Below are positions 21,201-33,900 of a stretch of 34,499 nt of DNA, in pieces. Each line of letters opens with the position of its first letter. The stretch's first letter is position 1. The notes below the pieces were generated by a model. The model searched no databases. It saw nothing but the letters and a program-made list of their open reading frames with translations, and was not told where the DNA came from. The position numbers and the translations under genes are program-made. Origin of the DNA: Plantago elongata (lineage: Eukaryota > Streptophyta > Magnoliopsida > Lamiales > Plantaginaceae); contig JAYMSP010001230.1 in the NCBI GenBank assembly GCA_036897095.1, forward strand, positions 1 to 34,499, in the 5' to 3' direction.

Positions 21201-24200
21201 ATAATTTACTTTAATTTGATATTGGTTGTGAACACTGAAGGTGCAGGCCTGGCAAGAGGAAGTGGAACGTGCACGTCAGAGTCAAAGGGAGGCTGAAAAC
21301 AAACTTTCTTCTATGGACGTAAGTTTTCACACTTGAATCATCTATAATACCATAGTATATGTAAAAGGCATCGAGGTAGTCAGAACTGTACAACTATACA
21401 GGAGTTTGACCCTATAGGACTGCACTAATATTTACTCCGCACTGCACAGGCCGAAGTTCAAAAGATGAGGGTTGAAATGGCTGCAATGAAGAGGGATGCT
21501 GAACATTACTCTCGCCAGGTGACCTTAACTTGTCCTTTCTGCGTTTAGTCTGGATGTTCAACAAGAAAATCATATGCTCTTTTGTGGATATAATCATGGT
21601 TTAAGTTAAAGGGCAAGTGTTGAGTAATTTTCTTCTTCGTGCCTATTAATTAAATTGTTTGCATTACATGATGCATAAACATCAACACAAAGTCTTGGAA
21701 GGGACCTTTATTAGTAATGGACCCGAGGGGCGGACAGATGTTCTCAAGTATAAGTATAATGTTAAACAATATCAATATTGCTTTATGAGTAAAATCTTAT
21801 GCCTTATTATTGGCTGTTGTTTTATATTTTCAACTACTATGAACATCGGTGTTTTAACATAAACCAATAGCTATTATTTAATTTTATGTGTATGTATAAC
21901 ACCGATGCTCTTAGGAAAATCCCTAATTTTCTGGTTTTAACAATAGTATTTGTTGGTTCCTTTTAGTTCCTCTATAAACATGGTCCCCCAGGAGAATTGG
22001 TCCATCATCAAACCATGAAGTGGAAACCATCAGGCTCAGAGTATCATAGAAATTGGAGCCATTCCTATATGGGCAACTCATTGTCGATTGGTTGACCCTA
22101 ATTTAATACTATATTGGAATATTAGCTGCCACTGCTTATAATTGATGAGTATATTCAGTATTCTTAGAGAAATATACAGTTTCAGGTCCATTTTTTTTCA
22201 ATTATATAGCAGTGATGATTGGGTAACCTCTTCATTTAGCTTAAGTGCTTCCAGAAGTCTACTTATTGTATTTTCTCATGACATACACTGGATGCAGTTA
22301 AAGAAAAAATGTACTTTTTATTGCTGACTTTTTAGTCTAAAAAAATCTTATAAATAATAGTGTTGATAATTTCCCCCCATTTCATACTTTCTGTTATACC
22401 AGTAGCTGGACTGAACTGATGATTACCATGTCATTGAGCAGGAGCACATGGAGCTGGAGAAGCGGTACCGCGAGCTAACAGATTTATTGGTACCTTTATC
22501 TTTCATGCATGTCATTTCTGTTATGGACCCTTATACATTGGTTTATGTAGCTATGAAACTGGTCTTTGTTCAGTATTACAAGCAAACACAATTGGAAACT
22601 ATGGCAAGTGAAAAAGCTGCAGCAGAGTTTCAATTGGAAAAGGAAGTCAAGCGTTTTCACGAGGCACAGGTATCAACTTACGTTTTCCTTTCGCCGTGTT
22701 CACCTTTTTCAACCATAGTTGTCGTTTACTTTGCCCATCAATTTGGATCACAATTTGTTGCATATTATTTTTGCAAAAAACAGTTGGAAGCCGAAAGAAG
22801 CAGATCTTCTCGTCGAGCATCATCCTCTTGGGAAGAAGAAGATAATGACATGAAAACACTTGAGTATGGTTTTCTCTATTCATCTATTTGTAACGTCAAC
22901 ACTATGTATAGTTTGATGAGAATGGTACAATTATGTGACTGAGATTGTTAGATATAATTGTGTTTTCTTTTCATTTTTTACTAATCAGATTGAGAGGAGA
23001 AAGTTCATATCTACACAAAATTTGTAATATAGAGTTGAATGCTGAAAAAAATACTTAGATATAATATGCTGAATTGCTGATATGACAATATTTTGCTCCT
23101 GATACTTCCCTTGGTATATCACAGTGAGTTAAATTTCATGCTTTTAATCAGAACAATATGGAAGTCAATTTGTCTTTTGCGTCACAATTCTGTAAAGTCA
23201 TGCTGAAGTATGTCCATTGATTTAAGTATAATTTTCAGCTGAATATCACTGAACCATATTAGGATTCAGGATCATAGAAACTTAACATATGCACATATGT
23301 TTACATCCACAGCCAATTAGCTAGGCTAAATGCATGTGTTGATGCAACTCTTTTTTTCCAGCAGCAATGTGATGGACTCTGGTTGTATCTGCTATGTCTG
23401 GTTTATAGAATTAGGTTTTACTAGTAACTAGGGATTGTCATGAATTACTTGACTATCTTTCCTATCAACTTACAAAAACTCTCTAGTCTCTATGCTGTAG
23501 CCTGAGTTGGAACACTAGATATCTGAGTCGGAGGCACAAGTGGGACCCTGGATGCATACCTTTTATGCATTTGATCATTTCATAAATTCTCTGGCCTGAT
23601 GTTTTTGATTTTCAGGCCTCTTCCTTTGCATCACCGTCACATGGCAGCGGCAAGCTTACAGGTATGCCAATTGATTCATCATTGCTTGCTAATCACTCTT
23701 TACCTGCCACAGCTGGTTAATCAATCTAATAAAATCTGTCAACTGCAGCTGCAGAAGGCCGCAAAATTTTTAGATACTGGAGCTGTCAGGGCCACAAGAT
23801 TCCTCTGGCGGTATCCTATAGCCCGAGTTAGCCTGCTTTGTTATCTGGTTAGATCATATCCTCAGTACCTAATCATGATGTTATTGTTTACTAGTTATTA
23901 CGAATTTATGCATTCTTCACTTATCAAAATGAGATTACAGGATACTGGTGTTGTTGATATCTGTTAAATAAAAAAAAACACCCCTAGTAATGCCTATCTT
24001 TGAAAACCCATGCTTCGTTAATTTATCTTTGAAATCCGTCACTGTTTATTTTCAAACGGGCAACGTTAAAATACATATGCATCGGCCAAAAAACCCTTAT
24101 TAAAAAAATTGTAACAAAAGGTAAAGGCTCAAGCTCCAGATCTGAGAAGGCTGTTCACCCATGGAGGAATTTAGCTTGGCCACAGGCGGAGCTTGAAGCT

Positions 24201-25599
24201 CCACCCATGGCAGAGCTAAAAGCTGTTAAGAGTGATACCTCTATCACGAGAGAAAACAATCAAAAGATTGACGAAACTCACCTGATTTACGAGGGAAAAG
24301 GGAAGGTTCCAGAATGTAACTGTTATTTGATCAATTTTGCTCTATAATGAGCTTACAAGGGCTGTTTATAACAGAAATCGAAGGAAATAATTGATCGACT
24401 AGCGGTAACCTTCCAATAATTAGGACGCACATCATAATCTGGACGTTCCCATTTTGTTAAAACCCCAAACCTACTTCTCCGGTTGAGACTTTTCCCCAAG
24501 TCTCTACGTATGGAAACGACTGCACCAGTATAAATCAATATTCCGAAGTACCTTCTCCGTCCGGATAATGATACCACCAAACCAACACTTGAGCTACGAC
24601 AACATTATTGCTGTGCCTAACAATTCTTCTATCCATCTCAGCAAAACTATGTGGCCTTCCTCACCCATGGGTTGGTATTACTCCCACAGTTGATGCATAA
24701 GAACTGACATGCTCCTTTAGTAATCACACATGGAATACATGGTGGATTTTACTATCATCTGGCAACTGCAAGTTAAGCAACACTCCCTATTTTCTCCAGG
24801 ACTTGAAAAGGACCAGCATACTTGGGACTTAATTTTCATAAACTGCTAGTTTCGATAGAGTGTTGTCTGTATGGTCTTAATTTCAAGTTAATCAGTCCCC
24901 TACTTAAAAAAGGAACAGAGGTAGTTTGCTGAAATATGTTGGAAAAAGAATTTTCAAGGTGACTTGTCAGGCAGACAGTTCGTTAAAGATAAGGTGCTGG
25001 TATTGTTTTAAGGCTTTTAGGTCATACCATGTTCTTGGCATCATATATTATTGGCTTGGCAGATTTCTAGGTTGAACAAATGAATGTAAGAAAGACGTCC
25101 ATACTTGATACGTTTGCATATATGTCCTAAATAGCTGGGTGCTTGTAACCCTTGTATAGATTATGATATTTGTTAATGTTTTCAGGTATTTGTGCATCTC
25201 TTCTTGATGTATCTCTTGCATCGTCTTCAGGTATGACAATCATATCACTTGCTTAGTTATGATGAAATGTTTAGATGATCAAGACTTCAAGAGTAAGGAA
25301 TTAGAAATTTAATAGTACTTGTAGATAGGACTTGGGAGTATCATTTAATTGTTAGTTCAGAAAAAGAACATCCTCTAATTTTCGAAGGATACACAATCCT
25401 CGTGCGGCATTATTGTTGATCTGCTTAAGAATTTGTAAAATTTCAATTTCAACCATCTTAAACCTCAGCTTACCCATTGGTGAAATGAAACATATGTCCT
25501 CACATTTCATTTGCATAAAACGAGCAGGAGCAGGCTGATACTTACACATCCATGGAGGATGCAGAGTCTATGGGGCTATTCAACAGGACACTACATTGA
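15255..25599 (+). CDS. GC1: Golgin candidate 1 (golgin-84 homologue)
   Basis: A complete 21-exon gene of 721 residues; the Arabidopsis counterpart is about 707. Exons: 15255-15282, 15654-15731, 16625-16674, 16777-17442, 17533-17595, 18321-18398, 18495-18698, 19237-19293, 19375-19449, 19650-19721, 19973-20035, 20169-20267, 21241-21318, 21450-21518, 22442-22489, 22574-22669, 22784-22863, 23616-23661, 23749-23847, 25186-25230, 25528-25599. All introns are GT-AG and every join keeps the frame. The N-terminus MASWLKAAEDLFEVVDRRAK is family-typical. Residues about 53-274 (exon 4) are acidic and probably disordered. Residues about 275-635 are coiled coil. Residues 668-677 read RFLWRYPIAR, the signature shared with animal golgin-84, followed by a membrane anchor at about 677-695. 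Golgin-84 proteins are tail-anchored tethers of the Golgi stack. The final exon tail differs from the Arabidopsis end, so exon 21 is the least certain. Confidence 0.93.
18031..18089. repeat. Perfect 12-bp inverted repeat in GC1 intron 5
   Basis: CTCCCTGTTCAC (18031-18042) pairs exactly with GTGAACAGGGAG (18078-18089) around a 35-nt loop. A direct repeat of GTGGTGTACC lies on both sides, near 18002 and 18090. Part of the loop, TGGTGTTTTTGTCC followed by TACATCA, recurs near 19083-19104 in intron 7. It could be the remains of a small transposon or a chance hairpin. Confidence 0.5.
24400..24910 (-). mobile_element. Decayed Ty3/gypsy chromovirus fragment in GC1 intron 19
   Basis: On the minus strand the conceptual product, read across stops and frameshifts, contains KLRPYRQHSIETSS, KLSPKYAGPFQVLEKIGSVA, LQLPDDSKIHHVFHV and LLKEHV. 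This is the C-terminal end of a Ty3/gypsy integrase. It then shows VLVWWYHYPDGEGTSEY and SFPYVETWGKV, which resembles the chromodomain of plant chromoviruses. Only this pol 3' end is recognisable. The DNA at 23970-24400 may be its 3' flank or LTR part, but I could not define LTR ends. It sits antisense inside the 1,338-bp intron 19 of GC1, whose splice sites remain intact. Confidence 0.75.
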
Positions 25600-26479
25600 T
25601 CCGTCGACGTACTTACTGACTCTGAATGACTTATTATACACCACAAACATTTCCAGGGGAAAACTGACTGGTCTTGCTCGGCTATCCACACCATTAGTTG
25701 CTGGTACTTCTCTTTTCTGAACAACCTATGGTCTTGATTCTGATGAGCGTGTATTGCTAAAATTTTACATCTTCAGAGTCCAACAAGATCTCCATGCCTG
25801 CATCAGAGTCGATATTTTACATGGCCAACATCTATTCAGTTTTGTCCCTGGAAGCTAACTTGTATCGGGTGTTTGCGTGCTTTCTATAGTAAGGCATATA
25901 ACCATGCCCGTATTAACATAAATATATAACTTCTGTATATGCAAGTCGATGAATGAGCCTTTTGGGTATTGGAATGTAAAATGTTGGCAGCTACCACTCA
26001 AGAATGCAGTAATTCTTTGATTTGTTGGTATTTTGAATAGTATTTCACGGTATTTTACAATCTTTGAAAGAATTGAATTGAAAACAGTGTTTTCAGTACT
26101 TAATTTTCGTAAATACGATTAATATAACAAGGTGGGTGTGGGGTGGGAGGAAGTAGTAGTAAAACTTTTACTTTGACAAGAAGTTAGCTATTTAATTGGA
26201 TGAAACATGCAGTTTCATTAGTAATAATTTAGAAGTATAATGTAGAGCATGTTTGTACTTTTTCTTTTCAAATTCAACTTCATGCCATTGCACTCGTCAA
26301 TTTCATGCACATCTAATATAAGTCTGAACTGAAAATAAAATGAAATAGGAAAATTTGTAATAAAATAATAAATAAATGGAATAAATTATGATAGAGTGCA
26401 TGTATCATAGATATTTGATGAAATAGAAGGAATAGTTATTGTATCCAAGTTATTCCGGATGGATGGGTAGTTTTCATAT
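25600..26479. other. GC1 3' untranslated region and flank
   Basis: This follows the GC1 stop codon at 25597-25599. The first 300-400 bp are of mixed composition and probably form the 3' untranslated region. Composition becomes AT-rich after about 26000. No exact polyadenylation signal could be assigned. Confidence 0.5.
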
Positions 26480-26693
26480 ATACTTCCTCTCTTCCATTAA
26501 TAATGAAATAATTTGGTTTTGCACGATTTTAAAAAAAATACATATATTGTGGTTAAAAGTGAGTTTAAAATATAAAAATAATAATGTTTGGTTAAAAATA
26601 AATTGTATAGTGAAATTATTTTCATAAATGAAAATTTATTACTCTGTTGGAACGTTCAAAATGAAATTTTTATTTCACTTTTATCGTGAAGTA
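26480..26693. mobile_element. Stowaway-like MITE, degenerate
   Basis: About 214 bp running from TACTTCCTCTCTTCCATTAA to TTTATCGTGAAGTA. The left end resembles the CTCCCTCYGTCCC-type Stowaway terminus. The interior carries blocks typical of one widespread plant Stowaway group: TTGCACGATTTTAA, GTGGTTAAAAGTGAGTTTAA, GTTTGGTTAAAA, AGTGAAATTATTTTCA and TTGGAACGTTCAAAATGAAA. The right terminus is poorly conserved. TA dinucleotides flank both ends. Confidence 0.55.
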
Positions 26694-27025
26694 ATATACT
26701 GTCGGTGCTTAAAACAAAAATAATGCTCTGGAACATTTAAACAAACTACGAAGTCGAGCTGACGATGCGAAGTTGATTGTATTTACGTTATCTGGTATGA
26801 GGCTTACTGTTTGATAAACACTTGGACGCACGTACACGGCTACTTCATGCACGATTTAATCTTGCTATATCTCACACGAGCCGACACATAAATTGAACAA
26901 ATATACTAAAAAATTATTGAGTTCTTCAATTAAAATTTATTAAACGGAATAAAACTGAATTTAAAGTGAAATATAAATTATAATTAAACCTTTGAACTGA
27001 ATTTATGTAGTACAAAATAACAATT

Positions 27026-27804
27026 AAACAATATAATAAGTCACTTATTGTTCTGTAAAAATATCATTACACTTATAAAAATGTACATTTACAATTTATT
27101 TAACACTTCTTCTCTATTACAGAGCAATATAATAACTAATAAGTCTTCGATTGTCATGTTAAAGTGTCATTTCAATCGTTAAATTGTCATTCAATATTAC
27201 ACTTTGTTTAGCCATTCTTCTCTATTTTCCAACAACCAGCTACTAAAAAATGTTATTTTAAATTTTCTCTGCTCAAAACCACACACCACACATAACACTC
27301 CTTCAATTTCTTTACAGATGCAGTCTAAATTATTTTCTAGAGGAATTGAAAACACTTTAGAGCAAGGTGAACGTTATGGTTGTTAATTGAGTTCAGACAA
27401 AGAAACCAAGCTATAACTATTTAGATGATGTTAATGGCTTTTGAGTAGCTTTGATCTTTTAGTTTTTGGGTGTGTATTTTACCTATTAACAAGACTCAAG
27501 GCATTCTATGTATATGTATTTTATATTTGCATAAATATTTATATTCCGTCATTTTTTTAAATATTATATATTTACAATTATAAATATCGCATGACTCCTT
27601 AAACTACTAAATGACGGAGTCACATTACACCTTATAAGAGACTCTTCACTTATGGATTGATAATATTCAAAATTCCACTACTTACGAAATTAACTTGTGT
27701 TTATAAATGTGTAATTTATTTTTACATTTATCCAATTAAAATACTAATATCTCATAAAATATAATATACAAATTTAATTAATATTATGAAATTTATAGGC
27801 ACCG
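27026..27804. repeat. Dispersed repeat, copy 2
   Basis: This 779-bp segment matches 2458-3326 in the same order and orientation, ending in the same AAATTTATAGGCACCG. It lacks the extra 85 bp of copy 1. An ATG after TTTACAG opens a 22-codon frame (27319-27387) containing FSRGIENTLEQGERYGC. In copy 1 the related peptide IENTLEHGE lies in a different frame relative to that ATG, so coding is doubtful. Confidence 0.75.
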
Positions 27805-29104
27805 CACCTGACACGAGGTATATAGATTAAGGAAAGCACATTGCACCACTTCAGCATGTCTATAATTTGGAAGGTAGGTAGTAATTTGTGAACCATATGT
27901 CAATCTCATCAATCTCAAATGGTTTTCTTATTTCTAGCACCCAAGGATCACTTTGCTTGCGTACACAAGTTATATCCTTGCTCCTTTGACCGTTTGCGTA
28001 TGACATACAAATGCGGACGAAACGAGACCGTCGCAAGCAATTATCACTAGTAATATGCATAAATATTCGATTCAATATTTTCATCGGGCAATTCCAGTCT
28101 CTAACGTATAGGATTTGTAATTCAATCTCCAACAAATTACAAATTGATCAGTCAGTTTTCCTAGTGTTTGGGCTTGAACTGACTCAACTTGAATTCATTG
28201 TAACATTTGATCCTTTTCTTTAACAATCAATCAACATATTATTAATAATAACTCCAGTCAAATAATTCAATTTGTAAACAGTAACCATGAGCTCATGCTG
28301 AGAAATGGATGACATTGACACCTCATTTGTCATAGCGTTCGTGCGGCTAATTTTTTCAATTAAATTGAATATTTTATACATAAAAAGTTTAATTTTAATT
28401 AGAAAAAAGTTACTCAATTCTATTTCAAACAGTCCCTCCGTCACTGGCTCTCACGATTCATTTTCTTTGAAACTTAAAACAAAAACTTCAAAGCCCTATC
28501 CAGTTTAACAGTATTAACATAGTATTTAACAGTGCATATTAAGCATAATTAAGCTCAATCAAGTGAGTTGTTGAGTTTGTGAAGATGTTGACGGAAGGAT
28601 GAGGCGATGGATGACATCTCATAGCTCTATTATAAAAGGTTTGAGTCCTAGTACAAATTCCTAAAGCAGCCTCAAATTATTGGACCTCACGTTGATGCCT
28701 CGTCCCACTATCGTCTACTCGGGACCCTACTCGTAATCAGTAATCATACACTAATCTCGACTTTATTGAGCCACATTCTTGACTCATGATTCGCGTGTAG
28801 TATAGTTTGGGTCTACTTTGATTTATTTACGAACAACCTTTCTAACTTTAATTATAAATTTAAACTTAATTCGATAATTCCGACTCATTTTCAAGTCCTA
28901 ACTTATATACTCTTAAATACTTGAGTTCGTTATAAATGTCCAGGTGGATGCCTATTATATTATTTCCTCCCTTCCAAATTTTTTTATATATTAGAATGAT
29001 GCGTAATTTTATGTAAAAAGTTAAATTGATAATAAAAAATGAAGAATGTGGGGAACATGGAACTTTTAGTGGCAAAAATAATGTAAAAAGTTGAAATTGT
29101 TTAT
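27805..29104. other. Intergenic, nothing firm
   Basis: AT-rich DNA without a credible gene. A single CTCCCTTCC-type terminus near 28967 may be one end of an old Stowaway element whose other end is lost. Short open frames here look random. Confidence 0.5.
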
Positions 29105-29348
29105 TATTTTCTCCGTTCCTAATTCAAATTTTCATGGGACCGGACATGAATTTTGATGCAATGTAATAAATTAATGTGAGTTTATTAAGACTAATAATGA
29201 AAATAAATTGGGAGAAGCTCATATAGGTTAATTTAAATTATTATAATTGGCCGTGGAGTTCACATATTTCTAAATATAGAAATAAAAACTTAAATCAGGA
29301 ATGACATAAAAAGGAATATGAGAACTTAAATTAGAGACGAATGGAGTA
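29105..29348. mobile_element. Stowaway-like MITE
   Basis: About 244 bp with TA at both ends. The left end reads CTCCGTTCCTAATTCAAATT. The right end, AACTTAAATTAGAGACGAAT followed by GGAGTA, is its approximate inverted complement (CTCC, TTC, CTAATT, AA, TCAT in register). The internal sequence is AT-rich and non-coding. Ends, size and the TA target fit the Stowaway (Tc1/mariner-derived) class. Confidence 0.7.
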
Positions 29349-30202
29349 ATTTTTATTAGTTAGGTAACTTATTTTCTAGTAATATATAAAATTTTATAAG
29401 GCTGATATAAATATAAATATATAAAATTCTACAGAACATTTTGATTAACAAGTAAAAACTTTCATTCATTTGTTGAAAGATTTATTAAGAAAAATTAATT
29501 TAAAATCTTGTATGGAAAAAACCTATATGTTCTAGAATCAATCATCTACACCCTCACATATTTAAGTATGGCTCCATATGATACTATTTGAAACGATTAT
29601 AAGAATTTGACTATTTAACTGGTCTACTAATTCATTATAAATTTAATTCTTCAGATTAGCGTGGTTATTCGTGACCTCAAGTAGGACTGAGTATTTAGGT
29701 CGTTGGTCGAGTATTCAGATATTCTCTTAATCCCACTCTCCCTCAATTAACTGTGGTCTGTGTATACAAGATTAATTCTAGATGACTAGATCATTAAAGT
29801 ATTGAGTCTTGATCAGTTTATGATCGAACGTTACAGAATTTATCATCTTATGCGTGGTATTCAATTTTTATACATAAGTTTCCAACACTTACTAGCTTTA
29901 CGGCATTTATTATCTCACGTATTTACTCTAATACATAAATTTCCTACAGTTTTCTTTATTCCGATTTTGCAAATATTAATTGATCAGTCCTAATCTAATC
30001 TTGACCCAAACAAATAGGGTAATGACACCGACAGGTAACACCTATAACACGATGATAAACAATTAAAAAGTTCCACTAATGAATTAACAATTCCACATTT
30101 TCGCGGCTCTGAGTTTTTAATCGGTCACTAACTAAATTAATTGGTGAGAAACTTACATCTTAAAATTTAAAAAAATAAAATTTATATAATATTTTTAATA
30201 AA
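29349..30202. other. Intergenic, nothing recognised
   Basis: AT-rich sequence between two MITEs, with no gene, RNA or repeat that I can support. Confidence 0.5.
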
Positions 30203-30465
30203 TATTCCCTCTCATTTATTAAAAACTTCTTAGATTTTCTTTTTTAACGTTTCGTTACAAACTTCCTAATCTATAAATGAAAATTTTTTATCCTCCTAAC
30301 TAATTTCTTATTATATATCTTTCCGACTTCACCATCATTTTATTCAATCTCATTCAGTTATAACTTTACCAACATAATACCCCACACAAATTATTATTCT
30401 ATTATTTTTACTTAATTGAAGAGAAAATAAATCCCTAAAAAGTTATTATTAGACCGAAGGGAGTA
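30203..30465. mobile_element. Stowaway-like MITE upstream of the malic enzyme gene
   Basis: About 263 bp from TATTCCCTCTCATTTATTAA to the right end AGACCGAAGGGAGTA, whose complement TACTCCCTTCGGTCT matches the Stowaway consensus end. TA dinucleotides flank the element. The interior is AT-rich. It lies about 460 bp before the malic enzyme ATG. Confidence 0.75.
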
Positions 30466-30805
30466 TTAAATTGTCCAACCTCGTCCTTGAACATATAACC
30501 TCCCCCTAAAAATCTCAAAATGGAAAGATTATATAATCTTTAACTGTACTTTTTTAAATTGAACTGCACTAGAATTATACCGACCTTTTTTTAAAGTTAG
30601 AAGAGTGCTACAACGGGGTTAGATACGTAATTTGGCCTAGCCAGTACTGGTGCTCCACTCCCGTAGGCCATAGATAAAGAACCGCTCAAAAATGTTATGT
30701 ATGTATGCATAGAGTTTTCTGCCCGCCCTGTGACAATTGACTATAAGACTCGATTAAAATATGTAACTTTCACCGATATTATTATTTATCCACAATTTGT
30801 ACGAG

Positions 30806-30812
30806 TATATAT
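30806..30812 (+). promoter_or_regulatory. Putative TATA box of NADP-ME
   Basis: TATATAT lies 110 bp before the ATG at 30922. The predicted leader then carries a 15-nt alternating AG tract at 30886-30900, of the kind common in plant 5' leaders. Function is inferred from motif and spacing. Confidence 0.5.
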
Positions 30813-30921
30813 CTTGCTGCTCAATTAGGATCCAATAGAAACAGCTACTGTGTAGTGTTCTGTGCATGTTTGAATATTGAGAACTAGAGAGAGAGAGAGA
30901 ATAAAGAAAGGAAGATAGAAA

Positions 30922-33900
30922 ATGGAAAGCCTGTTGAAGGAACAGAGAGGTGGCGAAACAGTGCTTGACCTGAGCCCTCGGCTGACTTGCGGCGGTGGAG
31001 TTGAGGACATCTACGGCGAGGATCAAGCCACCGAAGATCAGCTCGTCACTCCTTGGACTGTCTCAGTCTCCAGGTAGATTAAACCACTACTTCGCCAACT
31101 TCCGATCACTTCTACTCCTATTCGATTGATAGAATTCATCTCATATAAAAGCTTGAACTCGTAGAGAGTTCTTAAATCAAGTCATTTATATTAATACTTC
31201 AATATCGATTATCCGATTAATAGTTGCTTTACCTGTCCTGTTCAAGGATTAATTGAGATACTCAATCGAGAGTCCAATTTTGCTGTTTAATTCTAGCGTA
31301 GTTATGTTTTTCGATTTTCATTGTGATTGTGAGTAGCTAAGGATGTTTGATTAGTTGATTGTGGATGTATGGGTGTAATTTCGGTTCTAGGTTGAGGTAC
31401 ATGATGATAGTGGAATTCGAATAGTCGATAGATACTGGTTAGGCTGTTAATCTGCTTGATGAATTGATTGACTGACGAAAAATTTACCTCGGTGGTGTAA
31501 AACTAAACACAGTGGATATACTTTGCTGAGAGATCCTCGTCATAACAAGGGACTTGCATTTACTGAGAAAGAGAGAGATGCTCATTACTTGCGAGGACTT
31601 TTGCCTCCGGTTGTTGCGACTCAGGAGCTTCAGGTTGATATTGGTGATTCATTTATTCGCTTGCCGTTTTTATTTATGTGTTGCTCAAGTTGGATAATGT
31701 GCAATCTCAGGAGAAAAAATTGATGCACAATCTCCGACAATACGATGTTCCTTTGCATAAGTATATGGCTCTTATGGAACTCGAGGTAATTTCTACGAAT
31801 AGCATCTGGTTTGTGTTTGTGTTTCTGTTCCATCTTATGAATTTCAATGAGTGTGAAATTTCAGCTATTACTTTCAACTAGTGTTTATGCTTCTTGTAAA
31901 TGTGCGTTGATAACTTGCTACCAGACTTTTTTATTGAGTACTGATGTTGCCACGATGTAGTGAGTGATCTCGATTAGATTCAGTAGAACTTGGTGCAGAA
32001 AATGTGCAGTCAGTGATATAATGTTAGCATTATATGAGTTCGAAATATGCAGGGTGTTTAACTTTTCTTTTTCGTTTTACTTCTGGCAAATAAAGGGAAT
32101 GAATTCGTGCATGATTTACCTTTTGTAATTTAAAAATCTCGAGTTTGCTTCCTTCTCTTCCCCTGCTACTGTGTTAAAGTCAAACCTTCCATGTTTACAG
32201 GAGAGGAATGAGAGGTTATTTTACAAGCTTCTCGTTGATAATGTTGACGAGCTTCTTCCAATTGTCTACACGCCCACTGTTGGTGAGGCTTGCCAAAAGT
32301 ATGGAAGCATCTTCAAGCGTCCTCAGGGTCTATACATAAGTTTGAAAGAGAAGTATGTTTGCCATGTGTACTATTCATCCTTCATGTGGATATTTTTATG
32401 GTGAGCTGGTAATTAACATTTCTAATGCTTGCAGGGGGAAAATTTTAGAAGTTTTGAGAAATTGGCCTGAGAGGTCAGTTCAAGTTATTGTTGTGACTGA
32501 TGGTGAGAGGATCTTGGGACTTGGGGATCTTGGTTGCCAGGTGAACTTAACACGTGGCTTGCTCGTCTTTTCCTTTGCAGTACTTGTTGTTTATGTGAAC
32601 TATTGTAGTGAATCGGATTAATTGGTTGTGATGTTGCAGGGTATGGGAATACCAGTAGGGAAATTGTCTCTGTACACTGCTTTAGGAGGTGTCAGACCTT
32701 CAGCTGTAAGTATACTCTCAAGGATAATACCACAATGTGTCAGTGGACTCGATCTTAATTGCCATTTCGTTAGACTTACCTTCATTTTCCATTTTGCTCT
32801 TGTTAAAACTGGTTATCAAGAGGCATCATTGTTCCCAAAACTGATCTATGATCTAACGATCTAAATCTTATGTGAAATGATTCTTTTTACTGAATCTGTA
32901 ACTATTTTGCCAATTCTGGTCCTAATCATGTCTGTAATGACCTTGTAGTGCTTGCCGATAACAATTGATGTGGGAACAAACAATGAGAAGCTATTAAATG
33001 ATGAGTTCTACATCGGACTCAAACAAAAGCGAGCAACTGGAAAGGTTCGTTACTATATCAGTGCACCCTAATTTCAGTCACGTAATTGTATTATTCTCTA
33101 AATAATATGACATCCTGTTTTTTGGCTTTACTCTATTCAGGAATATTATGACTTCTTACATGAATTCATGTGTGCTGTTAAGCAAAACTATGGGGAGAAA
33201 GTTCTTGTACAGGTTTGTTATACCCCATTTCCCATTCACATGGGACCTCAATGCCACATGAATTGCTTTCTAATATCTCTGCATTCTGCATTTGGTAACT
33301 GTCATTGCAGTTTGAAGATTTTGCTAATCACAATGCCTTTGAGCTATTGGCCAAATATGGGACTACACATTTGGTCTTTAATGATGACATACAGGTATAT
33401 TGGAATTCGTGCTTTTTATATGCTACAAGAGTTCTACTAAGCATAATAACTCTTGATCCCTCTGCTGCAGGGCACAGCCGCTGTTGTGCTTGCTGGGCTT
33501 GTTGCATCCCTCAAACTACTTGGTGGTACTTTGGCTGATCACACGTTTCTGTTTCTCGGTGCTGGAGAAGTAAATCTTTTATCCTATTTGGCTGCCTTGG
33601 GCCTCTAATGTTTAACATTTTCTTAGAGAAAAGCTTCAACTACATATAGAACAAAGGAAATTGTTTTGAAAGCACGCACAATCTAATATCTGCGTAGGCA
33701 TATGTATTGTACTTGTAAACTGCTCCATCATACTAACTGTAATGGACATTTCATCCTACATGATACAGGCTGGAACAGGTATAGCAGAGCTTATTGCCCT
33801 TGAAATGTCAAAGCAGGTTAGATTTTTGGTTTTTGAGTACATTACTACATTTACCCGTACAACTAGAAATATTCCAACAATAACAAGATGTGGTGTAAAT

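Noticed and set aside
17533-22942. Longer open frames running from golgin exons into introns as separate genes
   Set aside because: They are exon read-through; the parts outside the exons are AT-rich intron, and every splice join keeps the golgin frame.
27319-27387. Short peptide frame ending ENTLEQGERYGC as a gene
   Set aside because: The second repeat copy carries the related peptide in a different frame relative to the ATG and has a different stop, so coding is not conserved.
2458-27804. The two dispersed repeats read as LTRs of one giant element
   Set aside because: The DNA between them holds a normal host gene and independent LINEs. The repeats lack TG...CA ends, a primer-binding site and a polypurine tract.
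28960-29095. Possible additional Stowaway MITE with a CTCCCTTCC end
   Set aside because: Only one terminus is visible; no matching right end before the next element.
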